A DNA stretch of 64,000 nucleotides, taken from IMG/VR virus record IMGVR_UViG_3300042090_002597, positions 1 to 64,000 of that record; one strand, 5' to 3'. Below the pieces are notes generated by a model. It was not told the DNA's origin. It searched no databases and saw only the letters and a program-made list of their open reading frames with translations. Position numbers and translations under genes: made by a program. Below are positions 35,549 to 42,226 of the stretch, piece by piece (the first letter of the stretch is position 1; every line of letters starts with the position of its first letter). Source of the DNA: a virus.

Positions 35549-35584
35549 AACTTGCGTAGCACAGCGTGCCTTGCCACGCAAGTT
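35549..35584. repeat. Inverted repeat next to the HNH start codon
   Basis: Arms AACTTGCGT (35549-35557) and ACGCAAGTT (35576-35584). The hairpin would end 2 nt before ATG 35546 and could hide the start or end the upstream transcript. The following 35585-35675 holds no gene. Confidence 0.55.
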
Positions 35585-35675
35585 AAATGTTTACTATAAC
35601 TAAGACTGTTTCTCGGTCCAGGGCACGGCACAATCCTCCGCTATGGAAAGGCATAGCCTACCCCGGAAGCCGCTG

Positions 35676-35810
35676 TCAGGTAAAGGCGAAGTTCGCCGCA
35701 GTCAGCTTTTCGCCAATGAAGACAGCGCCCCCGCTACTGGTTATGGTTCGCTGATTCCGCGAATACTGACACCAAAGAACGGTGTTATCTCCGCATGCCT
35801 GCCAAATATC
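35676..35810 (-). pseudogene. Out-of-frame remnant resembling the C-terminus of the glycine-rich repeat protein
   Basis: In the -1 frame relative to the 35741 gene, the stretch read leftward to the TGA at 35676 ends GGAVFIGEKLTAANFAFT. The 36136 gene ends GGDIVFIGEKPTAANFSFT. The two tails are plainly related, yet this copy is not in frame with any long open reading frame. It is either the remnant of a second copy or the true end of the 35741 product after a frameshift. Confidence 0.5.
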
Positions 35811-36139
35811 TTAGCAGTCGCCAAACTATCCTTGATACTCAATTTGTGCGCGAAAAAACTTTGTGCGGATCCGTCGTATCTGACTTTCTGCATTTCCATT
35901 TTGCAGTAAGGGTTCGGTGTGTCAGAGACAGAGTTGATCGAAGTCAGCGCATAGATTCCTTCGAAAACAAGCGGAGCCGCAACAGATGGGCTCATTGTCT
36001 CGACGCACTGGCGCACTGTCTCAGCGTGCCCGGCAGCATTGGTGAGACCAATACCAACACAATGATGCAGAAATACGATCGCCGCTTCCAGCTTTTCCTT
36101 TAGCTTGTCCTCGGCCGATCTTGGAGCGTACGCGCTCAT
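35741..36139 (-). CDS. Hypothetical protein, possibly frameshifted at its end
   Basis: 132 residues starting ATG 36139, overlapping the stop of the upstream gene (ATGA). The N-terminal half is helical (SAEDKLKEKLEAAIVFLHHCVGIGLTNAAGHAETVRQCVETM). The end runs out of frame shortly before a conserved-looking tail (see the 35676 entry), so the natural C-terminus may be longer. No domain recognised. Confidence 0.62.
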   Translation of the reverse strand: MSAYAPRSAEDKLKEKLEAAIVFLHHCVGIGLTNAAGHAETVRQCVETMSPSVAAPLVFEGIYALTSINSVSDTPNPYCKMEMQKVRYDGSAQSFFAHKLSIKDSLATAKIFGRHAEITPFFGVSIRGISEP

Positions 36140-37170
36140 GTGAAACTGAAATTCGCTGCGGTCGGTTTTTCACCGATAAAGACAATGTCCCCGCCGCCGG
36201 GGATAGGCAATTTCCAGTTGCCGCCCGCATGCACCAGCGCCGCCTTCACCTCCGTGAAAGTGCCGAGCCCGGTGATCTGGTGCAGATCAACCACATTGGT
36301 TCCGAGATCATTGATGTCCGCCTGTCCGCCGTAATCTCCGGCGGTGCCGTCCACAATGACCGTGTTGCCGGCCAGACCCATCCCGATCGCGGCGGAGCCG
36401 TTATCGGTGAGAAACACCCGGTTGAGAATTCCCGCTTCGGAAATGGTGGTGTAGAGCGTGTGCCCGGACACATAGACGCTGCTGCCGTCATCAACAAAGA
36501 CATCCGCCTTTGCCGGCGTTCCGTCATCATCGCCACCAACACTGATCGTGTCCGCCCACCCCAACGCCACCACATTGGAGTAGCCGGCGTTGATCGAGAT
36601 GTGATCGTAGGCACCCCCCGCCACTATGGTGCTGTCGCCACCGGCGCTGACGATGGTGTCGATGCGCCCATTGGCGACAATCACATCGGACTTGCCGCCG
36701 AGTGCCGCCACATTGATCAGATCATTGTCGCCGCGGGCCTGGATGGTGTTGCGGCCCGAACCGGCCACGATCACATCACTGTTGCCGCTGGCGGAGATAT
36801 CGTTGTTGCCGTCGCCGACCGATATGTAGGCGCCCGCGCCAGCGTCGTGGATGACCGTGTTGCCGTTCCCGGCGACGATGGCGCCCTGGGCCATCTGCCC
36901 CGCGTCGACCACGTCAGTATTGCCCTTGACGGACTGCAGGATGACCAGATCATTGGTGCTGACGCCGGTCAACGTGACCGTGCTGTTGCCAGGTCCGAGC
37001 GTGACCCCGCCGTCCTTGACATGATCTACTTGAGCTGTGTCATTGCCGGGGCCCATGGCTACGAACAGGCCCTCGCCGGTACCTGTGCCGGTCACGGTGA
37101 TGTCGAAATTTCCTGCGCCGACGGTGAGGTATGCATTACTGCCGGCGATGGAGAGCGGAATTTGTTTCAT
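36136..37170 (-). CDS. Glycine-rich beta-helix / RTX-like repeat protein
   Basis: 344 residues made of repeated short units of the form GxGNxxITxxG and G-N/D-x-D-x-I (VGAGNFDITVTG, MGPGNDTAQV, VAGNGNTVIHDAGAGAYISVGDGNNDISASG, GSGRNTIQARGDNDLINV). This pattern gives calcium-binding RTX or parallel beta-helix folds, as in adhesins and tail spikes. There is no signal peptide. The last 30 residues (GGDIVFIGEKPTAANFSFT) form a distinct tail. Likely a structural or adhesion protein of the virion; function inferred. Confidence 0.78.
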   Translation of the reverse strand: MKQIPLSIAGSNAYLTVGAGNFDITVTGTGTGEGLFVAMGPGNDTAQVDHVKDGGVTLGPGNSTVTLTGVSTNDLVILQSVKGNTDVVDAGQMAQGAIVAGNGNTVIHDAGAGAYISVGDGNNDISASGNSDVIVAGSGRNTIQARGDNDLINVAALGGKSDVIVANGRIDTIVSAGGDSTIVAGGAYDHISINAGYSNVVALGWADTISVGGDDDGTPAKADVFVDDGSSVYVSGHTLYTTISEAGILNRVFLTDNGSAAIGMGLAGNTVIVDGTAGDYGGQADINDLGTNVVDLHQITGLGTFTEVKAALVHAGGNWKLPIPGGGDIVFIGEKPTAANFSFT

Positions 37171-37505
37171 TGTGGTGGAAAGTCCTTTTCCATGAGTTCA
37201 GCATTGAGCCGCGCATTTTCGAGTTCAAGATCGACCACTTTGCGCTGAAGTGCGCGGATGATCGTGTGGTTGTTCTTGATCGTGTCCGTGGCTTCTTCCA
37301 GGTCTTTGAGACACGACCGGGCGAGTTCCTGCGCTTCCTCGGTGATGATAGCCCGCCTTTTGCTGCTGGAAACAGGCATGACTCCGGACCGCCGCATGGC
37401 TCTAATTCCTGCGATCAGGCTGAACGCCGCCACTGTCAAGAAACCACAACCGAGAACTCCGAGGCACACTATTATAGTTGTGAAAATCCAGTCAGATGAC
37501 ATCAT
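37167..37505 (-). CDS. Membrane-anchored coiled-coil protein
   Basis: 112 residues from ATG 37505, which overlaps the stop of the upstream gene. N-terminal transmembrane segment (IFTTIIVCLGVLGCGFLTVAAFSLIAGI), then a long coiled coil (EEAQELARSCLKDLEEATDTIKNNHTIIRALQRKVVDLELENARLNAEL). The layout resembles an i-spanin or another envelope anchor but the lysis cassette is elsewhere. Its stop overlaps the next ATG. Confidence 0.7.
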   Translation of the reverse strand: MMSSDWIFTTIIVCLGVLGCGFLTVAAFSLIAGIRAMRRSGVMPVSSSKRRAIITEEAQELARSCLKDLEEATDTIKNNHTIIRALQRKVVDLELENARLNAELMEKDFPPQ

Positions 37506-37654
37506 GGCTGGCCGCCGCGCAGCAGCATCGCGAACGAGACGAATGCCCACAGCCCGCACGCAGCCATCAGCATGGTGGTGCGCGGCGGGTAGACGTTCCG
37601 CCTGCCGCCGAAGATGATGACGTAGCCGACGAAAAACAGAAAGAAGAGGTGCAT
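37502..37654 (-). CDS. Small two-span membrane protein
   Basis: 50 residues with two hydrophobic segments (HLFFLFFVGYVIIFGG and LMAACGLWAFVSFAMLL) separated by a short basic loop. Start and stop overlap both neighbours (TGATG and ATGA), which supports coding. Function unknown; holin-like in size. Confidence 0.65.
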   Translation of the reverse strand: MHLFFLFFVGYVIIFGGRRNVYPPRTTMLMAACGLWAFVSFAMLLRGGQP

Positions 37655-37890
37655 CAGTTACGTTCCACTTTGAACACTGCCACGTAAAATTCGCGGCGAA
37701 AATTCTTTTCGAACTCCACTTTTACAAGCGATATTGAGTGGCCCCAGTTTTCGCCGTCGTCTTCGACAAACTTGTTGATAGCCATCTCGTACGCTTGCGG
37801 AAGCTGAGCGATGTGGTCAAGCTCGATGCGTATCGTCGCAGGTAGGCTAGTGTGCATCACCATGCCTGACGCAGCCGTGTTTTCCGTCAT
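37654..37890 (-). CDS. Small hypothetical protein
   Basis: 78 residues from ATG 37890, which overlaps the upstream stop (ATGA). Soluble: SLPATIRIELDHIAQLPQAYEMAINKFVEDDGENWGHSISLVKVEFEKNFRREFYVAVFKV, alternating strands and helices. No function recognised. Confidence 0.65.
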   Translation of the reverse strand: MTENTAASGMVMHTSLPATIRIELDHIAQLPQAYEMAINKFVEDDGENWGHSISLVKVEFEKNFRREFYVAVFKVERN

Positions 37891-38075
37891 CTGACGATCC
37901 TGAACGCTGGCGTTGTCTGATTGGGGTCGCCGGGTAGCACGATGCAACTCAGCGCCGCAAAAGCGGTGCAGAAAGCGGCGACGTAGGCTGCGGTGCGCAG
38001 CAGCGGGCGGCGGTAGTGCCAGGCCGCTGTGAGCGCGGCTCCAAGCAGAAAAAAGCGGATGAAGGTGCGTTCCAT
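37887..38075 (-). CDS. Small membrane protein, first gene of the leftward operon
   Basis: 62 residues from ATG 38075: ERTFIRFFLLGAALTAAWHYRRPLLRTAAYVAAFCTAFAALSCIVLPGD, two hydrophobic segments with basic residues between. A promoter ends only 7 bp upstream, so translation may be leaderless. Confidence 0.65.
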   Translation of the reverse strand: MERTFIRFFLLGAALTAAWHYRRPLLRTAAYVAAFCTAFAALSCIVLPGDPNQTTPAFRIVR

Positions 38076-38082
38076 GACCGCT

Positions 38083-38111
38083 GCCATAGCCTGTTGTGTT
38101 ATTACGGTCAA
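38083..38111 (-). promoter_or_regulatory. Leftward promoter of the virion operon
   Basis: TTGACC, 17-bp spacer, TATGGC, reading leftward. The ATG at 38075 is 7 bp beyond the -10 box, where the transcript would be expected to begin. Confidence 0.5.
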
Positions 38112-38186
38112 GTGAATAATTTTCAGCGGCTATGGTATTTTCTGGCGGGCGAGTGACTGAGGTGGCTGTTACGTTACATATTACGT

Positions 38187-38353
38187 ATTACATTTGAAAT
38201 AGATTCTATTTTTTCTCTAAACAACAGCATCATAGGCTGGTTTTGCTACAAAAATACTATTACATTAAAAAGGCTCGTCATATTTTTTCTTGGAGCAACT
38301 CATTGATGTTGTTACAAAAACCATTACATTAAAAAGTGCTACTGTATTTTTCC
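38187..38353. repeat. Three direct repeats ATTACATT-N(16-18)-TATTTTTYC
   Basis: Copies begin at 38187, 38259 and 38323 (72 and 64 bp apart). The second and third share a longer core, TACAAAAA-N-ATTACATTAAAAAG. The segment 38112-38521 holds no gene; it is AT-rich on the left and GC-rich with short palindromes on the right. The repeats sit between the leftward virion promoter and the early control region, so regulator or replication-protein binding sites are likely. Confidence 0.6.
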
Positions 38354-38357
38354 GAGA

Positions 38358-38416
38358 AGCCAGGCCGGGTAGCCGAACCAAAACTGAATACTTTCCCCAC
38401 CTCCCCCGGCCTGGCT
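38358..38416. repeat. Perfect 12-bp inverted repeat
   Basis: AGCCAGGCCGGG (38358-38369) and CCCGGCCTGGCT (38405-38416) with a 35-bp loop. No T-run follows on either strand, so it is not a standard terminator. It lies after the end of the leftward 38522 gene. Confidence 0.55.
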
Positions 38417-38521
38417 AGGACTGGAATCCTTAGCATGCTTCGCCTGCCTAGGCTGGCGCAGCTGCGGCCGCGGTTTCTCAGGCCGCGCCGCTGTGTGCTG
38501 TGCTGCAGTCTCTTGATTGTG

Positions 38522-38689
38522 TCAGTGTGTAACCTCGCTTTCATACTCGATCCACGCCGCGAATCCGCTCACATATTGCAGCAACTCTGCCGCAGTACGC
38601 ATTGCTGCGTTATTGTGGATGAGAGCGCCGCGCGTAAGAGAATGAGCCTTGCCGTTAGCGTCTATCCAGTGAAGGCGGGTTGCGGTCAT
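38522..38689 (-). CDS. Small hypothetical protein, leftward from the divergent promoter
   Basis: 55 residues from ATG 38689 (CCGGAG 8 nt upstream): TATRLHWIDANGKAHSLTRGALIHNNAAMRTAAELLQYVSGFAAWIEYES. Soluble, no known domain. A leftward TAGACA/TATATA promoter lies 25 bp upstream. Confidence 0.65.
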   Translation of the reverse strand: MTATRLHWIDANGKAHSLTRGALIHNNAAMRTAAELLQYVSGFAAWIEYESEVTH

Positions 38690-38703
38690 GTGATTAACTC
38701 CGG

Positions 38704-38744
38704 TTGACATTGACTATATAGCGTCGCTATACACAGTTTGTCTA
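38704..38744. promoter_or_regulatory. Overlapping divergent promoters around a 15-bp palindrome
   Basis: Rightward: TTGACA (38704-38709), 18 bp, TATACA (38728-38733). Leftward: TAGACA (38744-38739), 18 bp, TATATA (38720-38715). Both -10 boxes overlap the palindrome TATAGCGTCGCTATA at 38717-38731, a likely operator that could switch between the two directions. Confidence 0.65.
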
Positions 38745-38781
38745 ATGCTTAAAGCGCATATCAGAATTGCAATTCTTGCAT

Positions 38782-38810
38782 TTGACAGTGCTATACCATG
38801 ACGCTACATA
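38782..38810 (+). promoter_or_regulatory. Early promoter
   Basis: TTGACA, 17-bp spacer, TACATA, with CATGAC two bases before the -10 box. It drives the 38844 gene. Confidence 0.75.
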
Positions 38811-38843
38811 GGACATACCGAAATTGATTGAAGGAGAAAACCA

Positions 38844-39287
38844 GTGAGTGACGCAACTGCGGAGAGGATCCGCCCGCTCTATGTGGCTATTGCTACAGCT
38901 CTAGAAGCGCTGCAGGGTTGCCGCCGTGACAACGCCAACGAATCTCAGCGATCGTGGGAGAGTAAATGGGAGGCATTCATTGTGCGCGCATCATGCGAAT
39001 TGCCGCGCGGTAGTGGCTTTGACTCCTACCCTGCGATTGATACCGACGACATCAAGGCAAACAGGATCACCATTACGGGGTCTTATCACTGCATGGACGC
39101 TGATGGTTACTATTGCGGATGGACTGACTACACTGTCACTGTGAAGCCTAGCCTGACAAATGGTTTCACTATGCGAATCGTCGGCGGAGATTCAGACTTT
39201 AAGGATTATGTTCACGAATGCTTTGACATTGCGTTGCGACAAGAATTCCCGGAGTCCGCATTTTACGAATTGCCAGTCAAGGCCTAG
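38844..39287 (+). CDS. Early hypothetical protein
   Basis: 147 residues from GTG 38844 (GAAGGAG upstream). Mixed alpha/beta, with a conserved-looking centre (DDIKANRITITGSYHCMDADGYYCGWTDYTVTVKPSL). First gene of the early operon. No domain recognised. Confidence 0.8.
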   Translation: MSDATAERIRPLYVAIATALEALQGCRRDNANESQRSWESKWEAFIVRASCELPRGSGFDSYPAIDTDDIKANRITITGSYHCMDADGYYCGWTDYTVTVKPSLTNGFTMRIVGGDSDFKDYVHECFDIALRQEFPESAFYELPVKA

Positions 39288-39337
39288 CCTTTACACCTAG
39301 CAGCCTCGCGAGGCTGCTAGAGTAAAGCCTAGAAACA
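39284..39337 (+). ncRNA. Structured intergenic element, copy 1
   Basis: CTAGCCTTTACAC on the left pairs with GTAAAGCCTAG on the right, enclosing a perfect 24-bp palindrome (39297-39320). The same flanks with a completely different but still pairing stem recur at 39860-39923. It overlaps the stop of the 38844 gene and ends 16 bp before the next ATG. Likely an RNA structure for processing, termination control or translation control. Confidence 0.6.
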
Positions 39338-39353
39338 ATATGGAGATAGTAAC

Positions 39354-39854
39354 ATGTTCGAAACTACAGAAATCTTTTTGCATGGATTCGGCGAGGGCGC
39401 GAAAACGCTGCGCCAGCGCTTTGAGATGCGCAAGACATGCGGACCGTACCGCCGTGTTGTGCCGTCACTGGTTAGTGGCCGCCGCACTGAAAAACAAAAC
39501 GGTACAGGGTTTTATTTTGACCGGCATGGCCAGATGAACAGTGCCGACTCCGCATTCCGGCTTCGTGTGTATGACGCACTCCCACAAGGGCACGGCATGG
39601 TGACAGGGTATTACGCCGACGAATTCGGAGATACGATCATTCGGCCGTATGTCTTGGCGCTACCGCACGGCCGTGGGTTTCTCGCGGCATATGGCGAGGG
39701 CGCGGGAATGTGGGGGAGCGTAGAATTCAACATTTACGACTCGCTTGAAGAGGCGGGATATGTTGCGCACTCTCTTGCTGAAAATGCTGCAGAGCGCGAG
39801 CGTGATTACCGCGAAAACGAGCAATTAGAAGAAGAGGAAGAAAACGCAGAATAG
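39354..39854 (+). CDS. Early hypothetical protein with acidic tail
   Basis: 166 residues, GGAG before the ATG. The middle (HGMVTGYYADEFGDTIIRPYVLALPHGRGFLAAYGEGAGMWGSVEFNIYDS) looks folded, the end is a Glu-rich tail (QLEEEEENAE). Placed between the two structured intergenic elements. Function unknown. Confidence 0.78.
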   Translation: MFETTEIFLHGFGEGAKTLRQRFEMRKTCGPYRRVVPSLVSGRRTEKQNGTGFYFDRHGQMNSADSAFRLRVYDALPQGHGMVTGYYADEFGDTIIRPYVLALPHGRGFLAAYGEGAGMWGSVEFNIYDSLEEAGYVAHSLAENAAERERDYRENEQLEEEEENAE

Positions 39855-39859
39855 CTAAT

Positions 39860-39923
39860 CTAGCCTTTACACCTAGTATCACGCTATGCTGTAGCTGTGA
39901 TACTAGAGCAAAGCCTAGAAACA
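39860..39923 (+). ncRNA. Structured intergenic element, copy 2
   Basis: Same flanks as copy 1 (CTAGCCTTTACAC ... GCAAAGCCTAGAAACA), but the inner stem is CTAGTATCAC (39873-39882) pairing with GTGATACTAG (39897-39906), extended by GCTA/TAGC. Different sequence with kept pairing is strong evidence for a conserved structure. Confidence 0.6.
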
Positions 39924-39933
39924 GGAGTCTGTT

Positions 39934-40134
39934 ATGGCGCTATATGTTGTTACTGCGACTCGACTCGTGCGGCAATTCACGCAGGCTGTAGTTGAAATCG
40001 AGGCGGACTCGTCTGAGATTGCCTGCAGCATGGCCGAGGGTATGGAGTCGGATGGTGATCTTGAATTCAAGGTAATAGGTCCGACGGATGGCGATGACGT
40101 CGAATATAGCGCAGTAGAAACGGAGTCAATCTGA
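39934..40134 (+). CDS. Small acidic early protein
   Basis: 66 residues (AGGAG upstream): ALYVVTATRLVRQFTQAVVEIEADSSEIACSMAEGMESDGDLEFKV, very acidic. Small acidic early phage proteins often bind and inhibit host proteins, but nothing here proves it. Stop and next ATG overlap (TGATG). Confidence 0.72.
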   Translation: MALYVVTATRLVRQFTQAVVEIEADSSEIACSMAEGMESDGDLEFKVIGPTDGDDVEYSAVETESI

Positions 40135-40430
40135 TGACAAAGCACCCCGCCGGACCGTTCCGCGTGTCTGTCACATGCTACCGCATAGCACCACTGGTAG
40201 ACACACGCGACACAGCGCAAATTTACTCTTCTTTTCATCGCTCGCCGCATGCAGCTGGTCGCCGTCTCGCAAGCATCATTCGTGAAAAAACGAATCTTGC
40301 ACGTGATGTGCGGCGCTGTATGCCGCGCGATTATGCCGGAAAATACATGATCGAAACAGGATCCGGCACAAAGTACGCGCTTAACGATTTTCGCGCAAAA
40401 TTTTGCAGTGAGGAATCGTCCGATGCGTAA
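40134..40430 (+). CDS. Small basic early protein
   Basis: 98 residues, basic: FHRSPHAAGRRLASIIREKTNLARDVRRCMPRDYAGKYMIETGSG. Coupled to the gene before it. No domain recognised. Confidence 0.7.
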   Translation: MTKHPAGPFRVSVTCYRIAPLVDTRDTAQIYSSFHRSPHAAGRRLASIIREKTNLARDVRRCMPRDYAGKYMIETGSGTKYALNDFRAKFCSEESSDA

Positions 40431-40638
40431 AATCATTCCCGCGAATCCGACCGGCGGCGCAGCTGCCTCGCCAGCGTCATGGGTCATCGTGCGAGTCGCT
40501 ACCGGCGAGGCAATCGCCGAGACGTATCTGCAGCATGTCGCCGAGGCAATCAATCGAGACAAATACAAGGCGGTGCCGGTCGGCGAATATCTCGGCCAGT
40601 TAAACAGGCGAATCAAAGCCGGCGAAATCGGTCAATAG
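40423..40638 (+). CDS. Small early protein
   Basis: 71 residues from ATG 40423, overlapping the previous gene by 8 bp: MRKIIPANPTGGAAASPASWVIVRVATGEAIAETYLQHVAEAIN. A strand-helix pattern; function unknown. Confidence 0.68.
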   Translation: MRKIIPANPTGGAAASPASWVIVRVATGEAIAETYLQHVAEAINRDKYKAVPVGEYLGQLNRRIKAGEIGQ

Positions 40639-40677
40639 AGCCGCGGCCTGGCCAATTTAGGATTTAATACTTATCGC

Positions 40678-40779
40678 AATCTGCAATGATTATGGATCAT
40701 AATCATTGCAGATTGCTGATAGTTTGATATTGAATGGTTATGGCTCATAATTATCATATAGAATAGTTATGTTTCATAA
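40678..40779 (+). promoter_or_regulatory. Array of three TTATGNNNCATAA sites
   Basis: Identical half-sites at 40690-40702, 40738-40750 and 40767-40779 with spacers GAT, GCT and TTT. The first is the centre of a perfect 17-bp inverted repeat (40678-40714). No gene lies in 40639-40909. The array is upstream of the early promoter at 40848 and looks like an operator cluster for a dimeric regulator; the first could also be a transcription-stopping hairpin. Confidence 0.65.
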
Positions 40780-40847
40780 TTATGTGTTGGCGCTGCAAAT
40801 TCAGGAAAAAATTAAATAAAATTTGAATTATTTTTGCCCGATTAGCC

Positions 40848-40876
40848 TTGACAAACTGCACCATGACAGTATATAA
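40848..40876 (+). promoter_or_regulatory. Early promoter
   Basis: TTGACA, 16-17 bp spacer, TATATAA, with the CATGAC motif two bases before the -10 box as at 38782 and 42567. Drives the 40910 operon. Confidence 0.78.
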
Positions 40877-40909
40877 CTAGCACATTGAAAAACAAGAGGA
40901 ATGCAACAC

Positions 40910-41167
40910 ATGACAGACTTCGACAAAGCTATGGCCGCACTCAACTGCGCCGCCGCGCTACATCGCGTCAGCCTGAGACGTCACCGCCTGGATTCAGGCG
41001 GATATGACTCTTCGGATTGTTACTATGGAAACGATGAGCCGCGTTCGCGACTATGGTCCGCGCAAGCCGAGGATGGCAGTTATTCGGATATCATCCGCGC
41101 CAGCTCGCGCGATGATGCGAAAGCACAAGTGCGCAAAGCTTATCCGGCCGCAACGTTTTACCGATAA
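40910..41167 (+). CDS. Small early protein
   Basis: 85 residues from ATG 40910; AAGAGGA is 9 nt upstream, whereas the earlier ATG at 40901 touches the ribosome site. TDFDKAMAALNCAAALHRVSLRRHRLDSGGYDSSDCYYG... then IIRASSRDDAKAQVRKAYPAATFYR, ending like a small phage protein family with a DDAKAQ helix. Function unknown. Confidence 0.72.
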   Translation: MTDFDKAMAALNCAAALHRVSLRRHRLDSGGYDSSDCYYGNDEPRSRLWSAQAEDGSYSDIIRASSRDDAKAQVRKAYPAATFYR

Positions 41168-41179
41168 GGAGCGCAAACC

Positions 41180-41506
41180 ATGCCCGCACTGTTCAACGTG
41201 ACTTATGAAATTGTCACTCCGGAATCCGCCGCCGATGGTGACGCGGACGAACGCGGATTCGTAGCCGAGAATATCCCGCTTAGGGAAGCACTGCAGGAAT
41301 TGCATGCAACCCGTACAAGTCATGTGAGCGGGGTGGAATACATCGAGTGCGACTCCTGGTCATGCAAGTCGCCGCGCTGGATTACTGTGCTAAATGATCC
41401 GGAATATCTGACAGGTGCGCAAGAGTCGCGCTCGCTTCACATCCCCGACGGAGTCAGCTGCGCCAGTCGCCGGCGAATTGCCAAGCTTGCAGGCGTACGC
41501 TTTTAG
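41180..41506 (+). CDS. Small early protein
   Basis: 108 residues (AAGGAG upstream): NVTYEIVTPESAADGDADERGFVAENIPLREALQELHATRTSHVSGVEYIECDSW, an ACT- or ferredoxin-like small fold by look. No function recognised. Confidence 0.72.
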   Translation: MPALFNVTYEIVTPESAADGDADERGFVAENIPLREALQELHATRTSHVSGVEYIECDSWSCKSPRWITVLNDPEYLTGAQESRSLHIPDGVSCASRRRIAKLAGVRF

Positions 41507-41508
41507 AC

Positions 41509-41537
41509 TTGACAACGCTATATCATGCCGCGCATTG
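41509..41537 (+). promoter_or_regulatory. Possible weak early promoter
   Basis: TTGACA followed at 17 bp by a poor -10 (GCATTG); ATCATGCC in the spacer resembles the CATGAC motif of the other early promoters. Confidence 0.35.
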
Positions 41538-41574
41538 TGCGCGGGTTGAAATAACCAAACCGGAATTAAAGACA

Positions 41575-41952
41575 ATGGTCTATGTGCAAACCGAATCGGG
41601 CCCGATCATCGCAACCGAGAATCCTGAATTCTGGCCGGAGGCAAAGCGCTTGACCGCCAAGGCCGGCCGCAACGCATTGCGCGAGCAATCGCTCGCCGCG
41701 CTGCATAAAGTGCCGCAGCCCGGAGATACCGTGCATACCATCCTGCGTCATGTTAGCCACTCCGGCATGCGTCGCCGGATTGACTTCTACGCCATCAAAA
41801 ACGGCGAAATGGTATGTCTATCCGGCCACGTCGCCAATGTTCTTGACAGCGTATCCCGTGGCTCCGGTCCACGCTCCGAGGGTCTTATCGTCGATGGTTG
41901 CGGGCAGGATATGGGTTATTCCGTTGTCTATGCCCTTGGATACGCAATGTAG
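41575..41952 (+). CDS. Conserved phage protein interrupted by an in-frame TAG
   Basis: 125 residues from ATG 41575 (the upstream in-frame TTG lies inside the putative promoter). Conserved-looking motifs: VHTILRHVSHSGMRRRIDFYAIKNGEM and VDGCGQDMGYSVVYALGYAM, a common early phage family. Right after the TAG stop the same frame stays open for 28 more codons ending EPDSDGGYALKHKWI and TGA at 42039, which looks like the family's natural C-terminus. Either a nonsense mutation (TGG to TAG is one change) or readthrough is likely. Confidence 0.8.
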   Translation: MVYVQTESGPIIATENPEFWPEAKRLTAKAGRNALREQSLAALHKVPQPGDTVHTILRHVSHSGMRRRIDFYAIKNGEMVCLSGHVANVLDSVSRGSGPRSEGLIVDGCGQDMGYSVVYALGYAM

Positions 41953-42043
41953 CCCAAGGGCACACCGGAGCCGCACAGCGTGCGCAACGGCGAGCCCGAC
42001 TCGGATGGCGGGTACGCTCTCAAACATAAGTGGATATGAAACA

Positions 42044-42226
42044 ATGGCGCGCATTGTCGAATGCTCGGCCGTCGGACGACTCGTCGTCCGGCACCGCTGC
42101 TCCGAACGGTTGACGGATAATGAGGTAATAGAGCGTTTCGGCATATCCGCTCGTTTCACCGTTGTCGCATATCCCGAAGGCCGCCCGGACTTGTCCGAAA
42201 CAATCCAAACGGAGCGCAGCCCATGA
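42044..42226 (+). CDS. Small early protein
   Basis: 60 residues from ATG 42044: ARIVECSAVGRLVVRHRCSERLTDNEVIERFGISARFTVVAYPEG. It overlaps the start of the double-HTH regulator (ATGA), so it is probably its co-translated partner. Confidence 0.65.
   Translation: MARIVECSAVGRLVVRHRCSERLTDNEVIERFGISARFTVVAYPEGRPDLSETIQTERSP

Noticed and set aside
38329-38544. Leftward frame of 71 codons in the control region
   Set aside because: Arg/Leu-rich with no ribosome site and overlapping the repeats; the region is better read as regulatory DNA.
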